NCBI GenBank assembly: GCA_033977485.1
Contig: CM066987.1
Coordinates: 73,605,088 to 73,669,087, forward strand
Direction of reading: 5' to 3'
From: Hydrangea macrophylla
Lineage: Eukaryota; Streptophyta; Magnoliopsida; Cornales; Hydrangeaceae
DNA: 64,000 nt
In this document: one piece after another, positions 32,240 to 44,990 of the stretch
Numbering within the stretch: the stretch's first letter is position 1
Layout of the letters: every line of letters starts with the position of its first letter
Program-made: the position numbers and the translations under genes
Notes under the pieces: model-generated
What the model was told of the DNA's origin: nothing
Seen by the model: the letters and a program-made list of their open reading frames with translations, nothing else
The model's database searches: none

Positions 32240-35200
32240 ATGATGAAAGGTCAGGATAACAATGTTATTTCTAAAGCTGTTGGTGAAGGCAATGTTTCAA
32301 GAGGTTTTATTATCTCAAATCCTTCACATTCCATTATTAGTAAGATCAATGATGATGGGATCTCTGTGATTTCTGAAGTTCCATTTGCTTCCAATAATGT
32401 TCCTTTGTTTGGGACTAGTTTTAATGTTGAATCTTTGAGTGAAGAGGAGTTGGAACTACAGGAGGATTGGGTTGATTCAATAGCTATTGATGAAGAGGTG
32501 AATGGCCTAGGGGAAGGAAGCTCCTTCAAATCTCTTCAAGACTCTAAGGAGATCTTGAGAAGAAAGAAGAAGGGATCTGTTATTGCTGCTATTCCAAACA
32601 TGAAGGTAGCTACTCAAAATTCTGCCTCAAGCAATGCCTCTGTTTGTTCTCTGAAGGAGGGGGTACCTATTGGTGCTCCTGAGTTTGGTAATGTAGAGAA
32701 GAATGCTGGCCTTGATCCTTGCTCAGAAGGTAAGGATGGAATTGATGCTATGCCAGTTGATCATCCTCTCAAGGTTGGGTATGAAGCTTCTCAAAGAATT
32801 AACTCAAAACTTGTTGATGAGAACACTCTCCTTAGACAAATGATTGCTGTAATGAGAAATAACAATGAAGAAAATTTTGATTCTCCACCCACTAATGTTC
32901 ATCCTCGGGGAAGATCCTCTATTGCTGGAAGAACCTCCTTTAGATCTTATGGGAAGAGGGAAGGAACTGGGAATAGAGGAGGAGGAAGAGAATGGAGAAA
33001 TACTCAATTTGAGCCTTTTGACATTTGCCCTGGAGCCCTCATTCCTTGTGATAATAGGCCTGTAGTGGAGGAGTCTACTAGCATGGAGTCCTGTTCCAAA
33101 TTTCTATATGAAGGGAATACCAAGAACACTGCTTCAGGATCTGTTGAAATTGTCAAAAATCAGCAGTTTGATCCAAAAAGTCTCAATGAAGCTGTCCCTA
33201 AGGAGTTTGCCCAAACTATGGCCCACACTACTCCCTCAATTAGACCTAACGGTCATAAACCTTCTCTTGCTGATATTCAAAATACAAGGCATAGTGGGAA
33301 TAAGCAAGCTGGCATAGTTGATCCTACACGCAAGGGTATGGAAGCAGTAAAAGAGGATACTTCTATTGTATCTGGTGAGTCAAAAAGGCATGGACAAGGT
33401 GGTAATTTTGGTGGCCTGCAGCAGCATGATGACAAGCACATGGGTCTGCCACTACTCGGATCTCCTGATTCCACACGCGCCTTAGCTGATTCCACACGCA
33501 AGGATATGGGTGCAGTTAAAGAGGATGCATTGTTTAATTCATTTAATGGCCAAGAGGCACATGCGCTACAAGCTTTCCAAAGCCTTCACGCGGGTTCTGA
33601 ATATCCTTCCTTAAATCAAGGAGCTTTGTCTCCCATTCACTCTATTGTATATTACCCCGCGGAGGTGGATAATTCAAATAGTGGTCCTCATAAGTCTAAT
33701 TTTGTGGCTGCCCATACTATTTTAAATAGTGTAGTTTTTCAATCAAAGTGCTCTAATCAAGCTTCGGCCCCACTTGATGTTCTTGGGTCAAGAATTGAGG
33801 CTGCCCCAAATGAAGCTCCCTGCTTGTCACAAATTGCCGCAACCACTACATTGTTTCATGGGCCCTCACAAAAACCTCAAGCTGCTATCCTTGCACCCTT
33901 ACATCCAATTTGTCCCAATCCAAAGAGTATAACAGATAAGGCGAAGCCTTCCACTAGTTGGGCTGGGCTTGTCAAAAAGAAGACCAATCCTGGTTTTAAA
34001 ATTTCTTACGTTAAATCTATTCGTGGGGAAAAAAGAGAACAACTCATTATGCCTCAAGAACTTGGCACTGTTGGTAGCAGAGCATGGGACAGTACCTTAA
34101 TGGGTTATTTTATGAAAAGGTTGCCATTTTCCTTAGTGCAAAATGCCTCTTCTAGACTTTGGTCTAAGATGGGTCTCAATGACATGATTGCAACAGACAA
34201 TGGGTATTTTTTCTTCAAGTTCAATAGCCAGGAAGAATGTGAATCTGTTCTTGAAGGTGGGCCTTGGCACTTTGCTGGCCAGCCAATCATTCTTAAACGT
34301 TGGGAGGCAGGGCTTACACTTGCTAAGGAACCACAAACTTCAATTCCCATTTGGGTGCATATTTATAACATTCCATTGGAGTACTGGAATCCGAACGGGC
34401 TTAGCTACATTGCTAGTGCTTTGGGGAAACCCTTGCATGTGGATAAGATGACTTCCGCATGCAGACGCATTTCTTATGCCAGAATTTGTATTGAGATTGA
34501 GGCTGAATTTGAATTACTCAATCATCTCAACATTGTTATTACTGATCCCATTTATGGTGAGGCAAAAACTATCCACCTCAAATTAGAATATCAGTGGACT
34601 CCCCTAAGATGTGCAAAGTGTAGGAGGTTCGGCCATGATTGCTCTAGAATCAACAAACCTCATAATCTCAAAACTCAGTCCCCTAAAGCTAATAATGCTT
34701 TGGAAGATGAAAGTTGGAAGCTCAAAGTTAAAGGGAAATTTGTTGCAGAAGAAATCTCTAAAGTTCCTCCATCAGTTCAAACATCAAATGTCTGTGGGAA
34801 GGAGGCAGCCCAAGTACTTTCAAGTTCACAAACTACATTAGGACCTAATGACTTTACCAGTAACAAATTCTCAGTTCTGGACGAGGAATCAGGTATTAAT
34901 GTGAAGGATTTACAAGGTCCAGGGCTGGATCAACTAGAGATTCCCATCCCTATAGCGGGAGAACAGGTTGAAGACCATGGTTCCCTCAAAGATTCTAAAC
35001 TAGAACCACCCGAAAGAGAAGATGATACTGGTGATACTAGTATCAAAAATTTTAAGGGAGACCAATGCCAACATAATCAGACTATGCAACAGGTGCAACA
35101 ACAGTCTCTTGACATAGATAAAGAGGTTACGGACTTGCCTCCTAATGGGTCTTCACTAAAGGAACAAAGTGACCCTGATCCAGGTAGTAGGGAGCAAGGT

Positions 35201-35455
35201 GATCATAATGTGGATGAATTGAGGGAACTTATTAGCAAAGGGGACCTTCAAAATAGCTTTGATGAATCAATTTCCCGTATCAGCTTAGATACTCACGGAC
35301 TAGATACTAATCTTGGAGCAAGGACCCAGCAAGCAAATTTTCCATCTCCAGGGCCTTTCATTTCACCTAAATCTTCACCAAGTTATGGTAAGCAAAAAAG
35401 TAAGAGGAACTCCCACTCTCGTTCTTCAGGTAAGAAATCCCATCGTCGTTCTTAA
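32240..35455 (+). CDS. LINE B ORF1: DUF4283/CCHC nucleic-acid-binding protein
   Basis: 1071 open codons from the ATG at 32240 (MMKGQDNNVISK; the GTG three codons upstream is not a likely start). The first about 570 residues are long, polar and variable; residues near 20 (GFIISNPSHSII) match the LINE A ORF1 motif GFIISNPSKSIV. DUF4283 spans about 570-760 (SWAGLVKKKTNPGF to YARICIEIEAEFELL), with the LEGGPWHFAGQPIILKRWE core. The zinc knuckle CAKCRRFGHDC starts near residue 791. The C-terminus is basic (KSKRNSHSRSSGKKSHRRS). The stop overlaps the ORF2 ATG as TAATG (35453-35457). The frame is intact although ORF2 of the same element is not. Confidence 0.88.
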   Translation: MMKGQDNNVISKAVGEGNVSRGFIISNPSHSIISKINDDGISVISEVPFASNNVPLFGTSFNVESLSEEELELQEDWVDSIAIDEEVNGLGEGSSFKSLQDSKEILRRKKKGSVIAAIPNMKVATQNSASSNASVCSLKEGVPIGAPEFGNVEKNAGLDPCSEGKDGIDAMPVDHPLKVGYEASQRINSKLVDENTLLRQMIAVMRNNNEENFDSPPTNVHPRGRSSIAGRTSFRSYGKREGTGNRGGGREWRNTQFEPFDICPGALIPCDNRPVVEESTSMESCSKFLYEGNTKNTASGSVEIVKNQQFDPKSLNEAVPKEFAQTMAHTTPSIRPNGHKPSLADIQNTRHSGNKQAGIVDPTRKGMEAVKEDTSIVSGESKRHGQGGNFGGLQQHDDKHMGLPLLGSPDSTRALADSTRKDMGAVKEDALFNSFNGQEAHALQAFQSLHAGSEYPSLNQGALSPIHSIVYYPAEVDNSNSGPHKSNFVAAHTILNSVVFQSKCSNQASAPLDVLGSRIEAAPNEAPCLSQIAATTTLFHGPSQKPQAAILAPLHPICPNPKSITDKAKPSTSWAGLVKKKTNPGFKISYVKSIRGEKREQLIMPQELGTVGSRAWDSTLMGYFMKRLPFSLVQNASSRLWSKMGLNDMIATDNGYFFFKFNSQEECESVLEGGPWHFAGQPIILKRWEAGLTLAKEPQTSIPIWVHIYNIPLEYWNPNGLSYIASALGKPLHVDKMTSACRRISYARICIEIEAEFELLNHLNIVITDPIYGEAKTIHLKLEYQWTPLRCAKCRRFGHDCSRINKPHNLKTQSPKANNALEDESWKLKVKGKFVAEEISKVPPSVQTSNVCGKEAAQVLSSSQTTLGPNDFTSNKFSVLDEESGINVKDLQGPGLDQLEIPIPIAGEQVEDHGSLKDSKLEPPEREDDTGDTSIKNFKGDQCQHNQTMQQVQQQSLDIDKEVTDLPPNGSSLKEQSDPDPGSREQGDHNVDELRELISKGDLQNSFDESISRISLDTHGLDTNLGARTQQANFPSPGPFISPKSSPSYGKQKSKRNSHSRSSGKKSHRRS

Positions 35456-37060
35456 TGATTATATGCTGTTGGAATATTCGAGGTCTAAATTTGGCCTCCA
35501 AACATAATGAAGTAGCTAAATTCATTTATGAAAATAATATTGATGTTTTAAGTATTGTTGAAACTAAGGTTAAACAAACTAATGAAGACAACATTAGACA
35601 GAAAATTTTCAAGAATTGGGACTTTTTTTCTAACAGCAATCCTAATTCCACTGGTAGGATATGGATAGGCTGGAATGCTGACAAAGTAAATTTAACAATT
35701 CTTAAAAGCTCTTCCGAACTCATTCATGTTAGTATTGAAGATGATGAAAAAACAACGTACTTGGAAACTTCTTTTGTCTATGGTTTTAATACTGGCCAAG
35801 CTCGAGGAGAGCTTTGGTCAGAATTGAGATCTATTAACGCTAGTACCGATACTACTAATTATATTACGCTTGGTGATTTCAATGTTACCCATTGCCCAGA
35901 AGAAATCTCTGATTCTAATCATGGTTGGGATATTGACATGCTTGATTTTCAAAAGGTTACTAATGATTGTTGCTTAGTGGACCTCAGATATGTAGGAGAA
36001 TTTTTCACATGGTGCAATAGAAGATATGGAAGGCCAGACTTCACTCAAAGAAAACTTGACAGAGCCTTGGTCAACCAAACTTGGCTTGATAATCTCACTG
36101 ATTCTTTTGCTCATTTTTAGGCCCCAGGTATTTCTGATCATTCTCCCATTATTGTTCATATTGATAAGAACCATAGGAGAAAAGGTAAGGCTTTCAAATT
36201 TTATAACTATTGGACGAAATTGGATAACTACACTACTATAGTTAATAATGCCTGGAACCAAAGAGTCGAAGGGACTGCCCAATTTCAAGTTTACCATAAA
36301 CTTAGAAACCTTAAACAAGATCTGAAAAAATTTGGTAAGAATTCTCTTGGCCAAGAAAAGACCAATGCTGATACAGCTAGACAGGCTCTTAAATCTCTCC
36401 AATCTTCATTACTTGAAAACCCAAATGACTCTTCTCTTATTGAGCAACACAATCTTTGTATGCAAAATTATCTTGAAGCAATATGGATTGAAGAGGAAAT
36501 TCTTAAACAAAAATCCAGATTACAGTGGCTTGATGTAGGTGATAAAAATTCTAGATACTTCCACCTATCCATCAAGGAAAGAAGGAATTTTAAAAGAATC
36601 ATTGCCCTTGAAAAACCAGATGGCCATTTTACTGCCAACTGTAATGAGGCCAAAGAAGAAGCTGTTAGACACTTTACTTCTCTCCTAGGAACCTCCTCAA
36701 TTAACAGTTACCCTGGTAAAGAAGCAATCAGATCCTTTGTTCACAAAAGAATCCCTGAAAATTTAAAGGCAGACTTGGATAGGCTTCCTTCAGATGATGA
36801 GATAAAGAAGGCCTTCTTTAATTTGCATAGTAACAAAGCTCCGGGCCCTAATGGCTATAATGCATTCTTCTTTAAAGACTCTTGGGACATTGTAGGTACT
36901 TCTGTTTTAGGAGCTGTAAAAGAATTTTTTCAAAATGGGAAGCTTTTAAAAGAATCTAATACTACACTTATTGCTTTGATTCCCAAGGTGCCTAACCCAT
37001 CTAAGATGGGTGACTTTCGTCCCATTTCTTGCTGCAATACAGTGTATAAATGCATCTCTA

Positions 37061-40000
37061 GTCTTCACACACCATGACTTATCAATCAGCCTTCCTAGCA
37101 ATGTAACCTAAAAGTTGTATTGATAATGTGAAATGGACAGACTAGGATGGTGAGGGCTCCCCCCCTTGGGTGGTGGTTCCTAGTATTAGTGCTAAGAAAA
37201 GGAAGGAAAAGCTATTCCATTTTCCTAGCAATGTAAGTAAATCAAACATCCAAGCTAAGAGAGTTGTTAAGTTGTCTTCTCCTCCTACTGATTTTCAGGA
37301 GGGAGATGAAGACCCATTAGTCCAGTGGGTTTTAGATTGTGTTAGTAGTGATGATGAGGAGGAGTCGCATCAAGCAGATAAAGAAAGTTTGGCTGCGAAA
37401 TCAACAACAAATCTTGATGGGGGTGTCTCTGATGAGAAAGTCCTCTCTGTGGGTATTGTGGTACCAGTGGATGCTAATGGGGGTTTCTCTGATGAAGAAC
37501 TTGTCCATTCTTTTGCCTCTGTCCGAGACTCTTGTGAGCTAGCTAAGGCTAGGAAATACCATAATGGTAAGGAAAAGCTGATTGAAAATGAAGACCAATC
37601 CATAGGAGGAGGGTCCTGTCCTGGGGTTCCTGTTATTCCAAGCTTGGTGAACCACAGAATGGAAGCAAATATTGGTGTTTATGATGTTGAAAATGCCAAT
37701 GTTTCTGTATTTTCTTCGGTTTTCCCTCATGAGCCCACTACAGATTGTGTTGGTGCTCATACTAAGCAAATGAATATTGATACAGAATCTTGTTTTGATC
37801 CATATGTTGACAATATCATTTGCCCTAAGAAGTTTGCCGCGTCTGAGGTGGTCCCCAGCCCCTTCACTGATCCTAAATCAGACGGATTCACGCGTTCCCA
37901 ACTGGATGTTGCGTGTGAGCCCCACGCTCCTTTACATTCATGTGACACGGTTTTGTCCCTCAGCCCTATTGGTCAATATGTGGGTCCAGATCCCCTGCAC
38001 CAGCCTTTACAGCGTGCAAGTGCATTTGACGCGCCTGTGGGACCCATGCCATGCCGGTAAGTCCTTTCTCTTTAAATACTACGTAAGGCACCACTTTTGG
38101 AGCCACGTGCCTTTCTCTATCTGATTCCATCACATTGCCGTTGAGGCCCCCCGCTGGCCACGTTCTTGTGGACCCCGCGTGTACGTCCACTCCGGTTCAT
38201 CATTTTGCTATTGTCCTTGCTGCTTCTCAAGATAGGACAACTCCTTTTGATTTCAAATCGGCAATACCGAGTGGAGCCCACGCGCAGCAACTGCTCCCTA
38301 GTCAAAATCTGGTTAATGGTCATAATGTAGAAGAGCTGTGCAGTGTGCAGCCCACGAATCAGGCTACGGATGTTACTTATCATATGGGTTACACGTCAAA
38401 TCAGATGAACGTTGAAGGTGGTGGGGCCCAAACGTCACAATATGGTAATGCTCCTTCCTATGTTCATAACAATGCAAGGACGGAGGGTTTATCAGCGTTA
38501 TGCTTGCCTCCTGGTGACTGTGGGACCCGAGCCCTGTCGCTCCAAGCAGGCCACAACCTTGTGGACCCCGTTTACATGACAAATCCCGCAAAGTCTATTC
38601 CTCAAATTAACGGTCAAATTGATGAGCTGGCCTTTGTTAATCCGGACAAGGTTGCTCCTGTTCAATTGGAGGTTACGCAAAGTAAGGTGCCCAATATAGC
38701 TAGTGGGACCCAGAGTAAATCTTGGGCAGGATTATTCAAATCTGAGTGTCCGAATGGTAGCTTGGCCCCATTTGAGCTGGGATCAAATTTGGAAATAAAT
38801 CACAGTTCCACAATTTGTAGCAACGATTTTAATTTGGAATTTGTGGACCATGGAGGGATTGAAGATAATCTTGTTCTGAAAATTCCTAAGGACTTAACTG
38901 TAGCTGGGAGAAATGAATGGACGACGACCTTAGTTGGCCGGTTTCTCGGTAGGAAGCTTCCGTTTTCCCTTGTCACAAACGTTACTGATCGGCTTTGGGC
39001 TAGTGAGGGCCTTATTGATACTTTGGCCACTGAATCTGGAGTCTTCTTTTTTTCTTTCTCTAGCACGGAAGCTAGGGATGCAATTTTAGAAGGAGGGCCA
39101 TGGTTTGTGGCAGGTCAACCTCTCCTACTTAGGCCATGGAAGCCACATTTCTCCTTTGAAAACGAAGAGGTTCACTCCATTCCAATTTGGATAAACTTCT
39201 ATGGTATACCGCTTGAGTACTGGAATCCAAAGGGAATCAGCTTTATTTCTAGTTTCATTGGGAAACCAATTCGAGTTGATCGCATAACTGCAAGTAGAAG
39301 GCGTATAACATATGCCCGTGTTTGCATTGAAGTTTCTGCTGATTTTGACTTCTTCAATGAATTCCATATTGAAGCAGAAGATGAGGAGACTGGCAATACT
39401 ATTAGAACAAAGATCAATTTGGAATATCAGTGGACCCCAGTACGATGCAAAAAGTGCTCCCAGTTTGGTCATGATTGTTCTCGGACAGTGTCTTCGGGTC
39501 AGAGCCGTCCAGATCGCCACCCTCTCAAGAGGAACAGTAAGGATAAGGGGACTTGGCAAGTTGTTTCAGGCAAAGAAAGAGGAAAAGAGACTGTTATTGA
39601 CCATAAGTCTGACCGTACTAAAAGCACGAATGGCTCGGAAAATCCGATAGCGAGGGGTAACCGTTTTGAAGCCCTTTCTCAGCTTTTAGAAGATCCTGAT
39701 CCTAAACCTGTCAAAGTTGAGTCCATCGCTTCTCCCTCCACCCGGACATCTTATCCCGAAGCTAGCCCCTCTAACCATACAGATATTCCTCGAGGAGAGA
39801 CCAGAGAGAACACCACTCCCCCAGTTAGAGTGGATGACATCGATGATTGTTTTAGTGATTTTGACCAAGCTAGTGAGGTTGGGACCCCTACAAGGGGTTG
39901 TCCCCTCTCCAACAGACAGAAAAAGAAGGAAACTAAGATGAAATTCAGCGGGAGTCGGCCCAAGGGACGACAACGATCCTGAGGAGGCCCTTGCGTTGGG

Positions 40001-40140
40001 TTGTTGGGTTGTCTCATGTGTTTTGTTTCAATCCATGTTGCTATGTGTGTTTGCTTGTTGCTTTCCGTTTCATTTGTTTAGTCTGGCTCTCATAGGGTTT
40101 GGCCCTTTTTTGGAATCGATTAACCATTTTCCGAAAAAAA
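37061..40140 (+). mobile_element. E2: ORF1-only LINE ('half-LINE'), complete
   Basis: A 3080-bp insertion in LINE B ORF2 with a perfect 15-bp duplication ATAAATGCATCTCTA (37046-37060, 40141-40155). It encodes only an ORF1 related to that of E1. After the ORF1 stop at 39982 come about 158 bases ending ATTAACCATTTTCCGAAAAAAA, the LINE family terminus. The hairpin is a weaker version (AGGGTTTGGCCCT near 40093-40105). No endonuclease or RT remnant lies between stop and tail, so this is not a 5'-truncated copy of a standard two-ORF LINE. The 5' end lacks the inverted repeat of E1. Confidence 0.87.
37170..39982 (+). pseudogene. E2 ORF1 (DUF4283/CCHC), with one frameshift
   Basis: The first part, 37170-38060, corresponds to the E1 N-terminus (SISAKKRKEKLFHFPSNVSKSN) but has no in-frame ATG at the start: a GTG stands where E1 continues from its ATG. 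A frameshift just before 38060 puts the rest in another frame, open to 39982 (615 codons). This holds DUF4283 (SWAGLFKSECPNGS to ARVCIEVSADFDFF), the zinc knuckle CKKCSQFGHDC, an acidic linker and a basic tail ending KGRQRS. A host gene is excluded by the duplication and tail. The protein would bind element RNA, possibly helping transposition in trans; that is inference. Confidence 0.82.
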
Positions 40141-40726
40141 ATAAATGCATCTCTAAAATCATTGCTAGCAGACTCCAAACAATCCTTCCTACCTTTATTG
40201 ATCAAGCACAGTCTGCCTTTATTAAAGGTAGGAAGATTAGTGATAATGTTCTTCTTGCCCAAGACCTCTTTAGAGATTATCATAAACAGAAAGGTAAACC
40301 TAGAGCAGCTGCTAAAGTGGATTTAATGAAGGCCTATGATAGTGTTAGTTGGGAATTTCTTATTGATTTGTTAGATGTGACATGTTTTCCCCCTAATCTT
40401 ATGAAATGGATTATTGCCTGTGTTTTTTTTTTTTTTTTTTCGGGAAAGGGCGAATCAATAAAAGAAAAAGCCAACCGGCACTATACAAAAAATCAAGGGG
40501 CATACCCCAGGGTAAACAATCAGCGCAAACAAAAGAATCAATACAAAGCAACGACGGATGGGAGGCATTCTGAGGCTAAGAACCAAGAAAACGACCCACC
40601 CAATCACGTGAAATCCCCTAAAAGAAAGACAGGAAAAGCAGGGGCACACGCAAAAACAGCAACACTAGCCAGACCTCCATACACAGACGAGGGGCCAAGC
40701 TGAGCTTAAATTATAATAGATACAAA

Positions 40727-43700
40727 TTAATTCCATCTAGCAACGTAGGTAGGTAGATGAGGATCATTTCTCCACTTGATTTGGATTTGTAACTTAAGCT
40801 GTAGGTAGATCTCTGCAAGGATTCTTTCTTTTGTGTTGGCTTCAAGCTTGAATGTACGAGAATTTCTTTCTGTCCAAATGTTATAGACTGCCAAGCCAAG
40901 GCACATTTTTGGAATGATGTGGTTGGGAGTATTCGTCTTCCAAGTCCTAGTAGCCCAATCCACACGAGAGCTCCAATGGCTAGAGTTGTCAGCAATCTCC
41001 AAACGGTGCAGTAAGCCCTGCCAAATAAAAGAAGAGAATGAACAACCAAAAAATAAATGATCATGTGTTTCCATACCTTGGTGGCATAAAACACAAGCCA
41101 AAGGCCCGGGAGTGAAGGGGAAGATCCTGTCATGAGTAGATAACCTGTTAAGAATAGCCAACCAAGATATGAAACTATGTCTAGGGATATTGCCAGGGAA
41201 CCAGATGAGACGATGCCACGGAACAGGGGGGCGATTATCTCTCAGGCGGTCCCAAGTATGAACAAGTTTAAATTTCCCATTTGAAGAGGGAATCCACATG
41301 ATTTTATCATTGTTCTCAGAGGGGGAAGGGAAGTCGTGCATGTGGTCCCGTATTTCCATAAGTTCTAACGTGTTTGTAAGGGGCCAGTGCCAATCCCCTT
41401 CCACAATGATATCTTTAACTTTAGCATTTAAAGGAATGGCTGCATCGTAGGCAACTCTAGGATCAAATTTTTCCAAGAGAGGTCCTAAGGGGTGCCAATT
41501 ATCATACCATAAAAAGGTGCCATAGCCGTTACCAATTTTATGTTTCAATAAAGGCCTAGCCAAGTTTCTAAGGTTAAGGAGTTTCCTCCAGTACCAAGAA
41601 CTCTGAGAAGGTGGCTTAACAACCCAAAAACTTTTCTCTTTAAGTAGATACGTATGCACCCAATCAGTCCAAAGAGAGCGGTTTCCCGGAGAGAAAAGGG
41701 ACCAAATATGTTTTAAGTTCATAACTTTATTGAGTTGGACAAGATTTTTCAAACCCAAACCCCCTTCCTCTTTGGGGGTACAAACGATGTCCCAAGCCAC
41801 CTTAGCCCCCATGGCCTTTCTCAACGCCCCCAGACCAAAGAAATCTCCTTAAAAGTTTCTCGACTTCCTTAATCACACTCTTGGGAAGAATGAACATACC
41901 AGACCAATAGTTTTGAATACCTGCAAGGACTGATTGAATCAATTGTAAATGACCCGCATAGGAAAGGCATTTAGAGGTCCAGGACGTTATTCTAGAGATG
42001 ATTTTATTTATAAGTTCATTGCAATCCCCTTTCTTAAGTCTAGATGTTATGAGGGGGACACCTAGATACTTAAGAGGGAGGGATCCAATAGTGACTTGTA
42101 AGATGTTGCAAATGGAGTTAACAACATTATCCTCAATACCCGAAGTAAATAAACAACTCTTACTAGTGTTAGTTATTAAACCAGTAAGCTCATAGAATTG
42201 AGTAAGAGTGGTTTTCATGAGTTGAGCTGAGTCTTCATTGCCATAAAAAAGTAATAAGAGATCATCAGCGAAGCAAAGATGGGATATACTCAGTTTATCA
42301 CACTTCCAATGAAATTTAAATTGGGTAGATTCTTGTATGTTGTGTTTAATCAATTGACTTAAAGTATCCATCACAAGGACAAACAGATAAGGGGAGAGGG
42401 GGTCGCCTTGTCTTAGACCTTTAGCACCATCAAAGTACCCAATAGGATCCCCATTAAAATTGATGGAGTATTTGGGACTAGTCACACACTTTTTAATCCA
42501 AGTTTGCATTTTGGGGGGAAATCCAAGCACGTTAATTAAGTCCACTAAAAACCTCCAACTAACACTATCATAGGCTTTCATAAGGTCAACTTTGGCCGCA
42601 ACACGAGGATGACCTACCGTTTTGTGGTAGTCCCTCATGAGATCTTGAGCTAGAAGAATATTATCACTTATCTTACGACCCTTAATAAAAGCTGATTGGG
42701 CTTTGTCCACAAGATCAGGTAAGACGAGCTGGATTCTTTTGGCAATAATTTTAGATATGCATTTATAAATAGTATTGCAACACGAAATGGGTCTAAAATC
42801 ACTCATTTTAGAAGGATTGGAAATTTTAGGAATAAGAGCAATTAAGGTTGCATTAGACTCTTTTAAAAGTTCTCCATGAGTAAAAAATTCTTTAATGGCT
42901 TGAGTAACAAGAGTACCGGTGATATTCCAAGTCTCTTTAAAAAAATGAGCATTATAACCATCAGGGCCCGGGGCTTTGTTACTATGGATGCTAAACATAG
43001 CATCTTTGATCTCTTCATTGCTAGGAATATTATCCATACTCAAATAAGCTTCAGTGGGGATCCTTTTATGGATAATATTTTTGAGAAAGTTAATGCCTGG
43101 ATAGTTGTTAGCTGCGGGGGTACCGAGCATGGACTTAAAGTACCTAATGGCTTCAGTTTGTGCTTCCTCCGCAGTATGTGTGTGATCCCCATTGGGTAGA
43201 AGAAGAGACACAATACGTTTTCTATTTCTACGATTTTTAATAGACTGATAGAAGAAAGTAGTGTTCCTATCCCCCGCTTCAAGCCATTGGACTCGAGATT
43301 TTTGTCTCATCACTTCCTCTTCCACATGGATAGTGTCTAAAAAGCTTCGCATGAGGAGGTGTTCCTGATCCTTTAAAGCTAATTCGTGGGGGTGCTCATC
43401 AAGAAGTCTTTGACAATGCATAAGGTTTTCCCTAGCATTATCCGCATTCAATTTTTCTCTACCAATAGAATTCTTTGAAAATTTTTTGAGCTCAGTTTTA
43501 AGATTTTTTAGTTTATGACATAATTGGAATTGGTAGTTCCCTTCAACATTTATAGCCCATGCATTCTTAACCAAATCATCAAATTTATCCAAAGAGGTCC
43601 AATAGTTATAGAATTTAAACGGATGACCTTTCTTTTGACTAGCATTATCCATTTTAACAAGGATTGGAGAATGGTCAGAGATACCAGAGGGAAGAAATTC

Positions 43701-44339
43701 TGCATAAGCTGACGGGAATTTCCCAAGCCATTCTTGATTGACAAGAGCTCTATCTAGTTTCTCCTTGTATCGGCTGTTACTCCAAGTGAAGAAGATACCT
43801 GTGAATCGAAGATCTACAAGGCAAGAAGCATTCACACACGCGTTAAATTCCTCAGCCCCTTGGTCTCTTCCAGGATTACCCCCAAATTTTTCATTTGAGT
43901 TGAGAACAGCATTAAAATCACCGAGGGTAATCCATGGGATAGAGCCAACGGAGACTGAAATAACTTTAAGATCAGCCCAAAGGCTTCTCCTTTCTTGGAT
44001 GGTGTTAAACCCATAAATAAATGAGGCTTCAAAACTATGGGAATTTTTAAGGTCGGTAATAACCACATGAATGAGTTGCCTTGTATTCTTCAGGATACTT
44101 AAAGAAACTTTATTAGGATTCCACCCTACCCAAATTCTATCAACCGAATTAGGTTGGCTGTTTGTAACAAAGTTCCAGTTAGTGAGAATACGTTTTTGGA
44201 TAATTTCTTGGTTAGGAATCCTAACCTTGGATTCAGTGATCCCCAAAATATCAATGTGATTAGATTTAACAAATTTGGAGATTTCCATTTGTTTAGAGAA
44301 GCAATTGAGACCCCTAATATTCCAACAACCAATAATCAT
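40727..44339 (-). pseudogene. LINE F ORF2: endonuclease/RT with a single frameshift
   Basis: From the ATG at 44339 (MIIGCWNIRGLNCFSKQMEISKF), 844 open codons cover endonuclease (ITESKV, GDFNAVLNSNE, SDHSPILVKM) and RT (NKAPGPDGYN, DLMKAYDSVSW, GLRQGDPLSPYLF, FADDLLLLFYG). A run of five C at 41806-41810, where the sister copy near 23290 has four, shifts the frame. The remaining about 360 codons, including zf-RVT CVLCHQGMETHDHLFFGC, are open in the next frame to 40727. It could be a sequencing or assembly error in a homopolymer; otherwise this copy is one base from intact. The ATG shares its A with the ORF1 stop (TAATG). Confidence 0.9.
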
Positions 44340-44990
44340 TAACGGCGTTTGGATAATCGTTTTTTCTTACCTGAAGAACTGCCTGCTTTGTTCTTCTGTT
44401 TGCTGGAATGGCTCGGGGATATCTTAGGACTGGAATCTTCCAAATATCTTTCATGTGGAGGTACCTGATAAGAGAGATCGTCCTCATCACTAGAGTCCTC
44501 ATTAGGACTTCTAGACATAGGATGCTGGAAAAAAGAATTATTGCACACAGTTTGCCTAGAGCAAGAATCCACTTTAGAACTGTTGCTGTCACTTGTCTTT
44601 TGAACACTATATTTCTGAGGATCATGATCATGATTTTGTAATTCATCATTTTGTTTAAGAAGGTCCTTCTTAGATCCCTCCTCCACTAGGACAGTATTGT
44701 TATCTCCCAAAGGCCCAGTATCAGAAAGATGTTGGGCCTCTTTCAGGGCATCAAACTGGTTTTGATCATGTAATTCATGGCCTTGTTTATGTAGAGCATA
44801 AGCAAGGGTTCTATCAATAGAAGTCACAAGGGATCCCGACTGAGCTAGGATTCTATTATCTGATCTGAGAAGAGAATCTAACTCCTGCTCTTTGGGATTA
44901 GTAGGTATAACTGCAGAGCTAAGTAGCACACTCCCCATTTGTTGTTCTAATAATTTATTGGTAGAATTATCTAATAAGTAGCACACTCCC
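44339..44990 (-). pseudogene. LINE F ORF1, C-terminal fragment
   Basis: About 216 codons of the Ser/Asp-rich ORF1 tail, ending in the basic GKKKRLSKRR stretch and the TAA that overlaps the ORF2 ATG. DUF4283 and the zinc knuckle are absent because the element is truncated and inverted at 44990. Confidence 0.8.

Noticed and set aside
37170..39982. Possible host gene with DUF4283 and a zinc knuckle
   Set aside because: A 15-bp TSD and a LINE-type 3' terminus enclose it, and it has a frameshift, so it is an ORF1-only retroelement.
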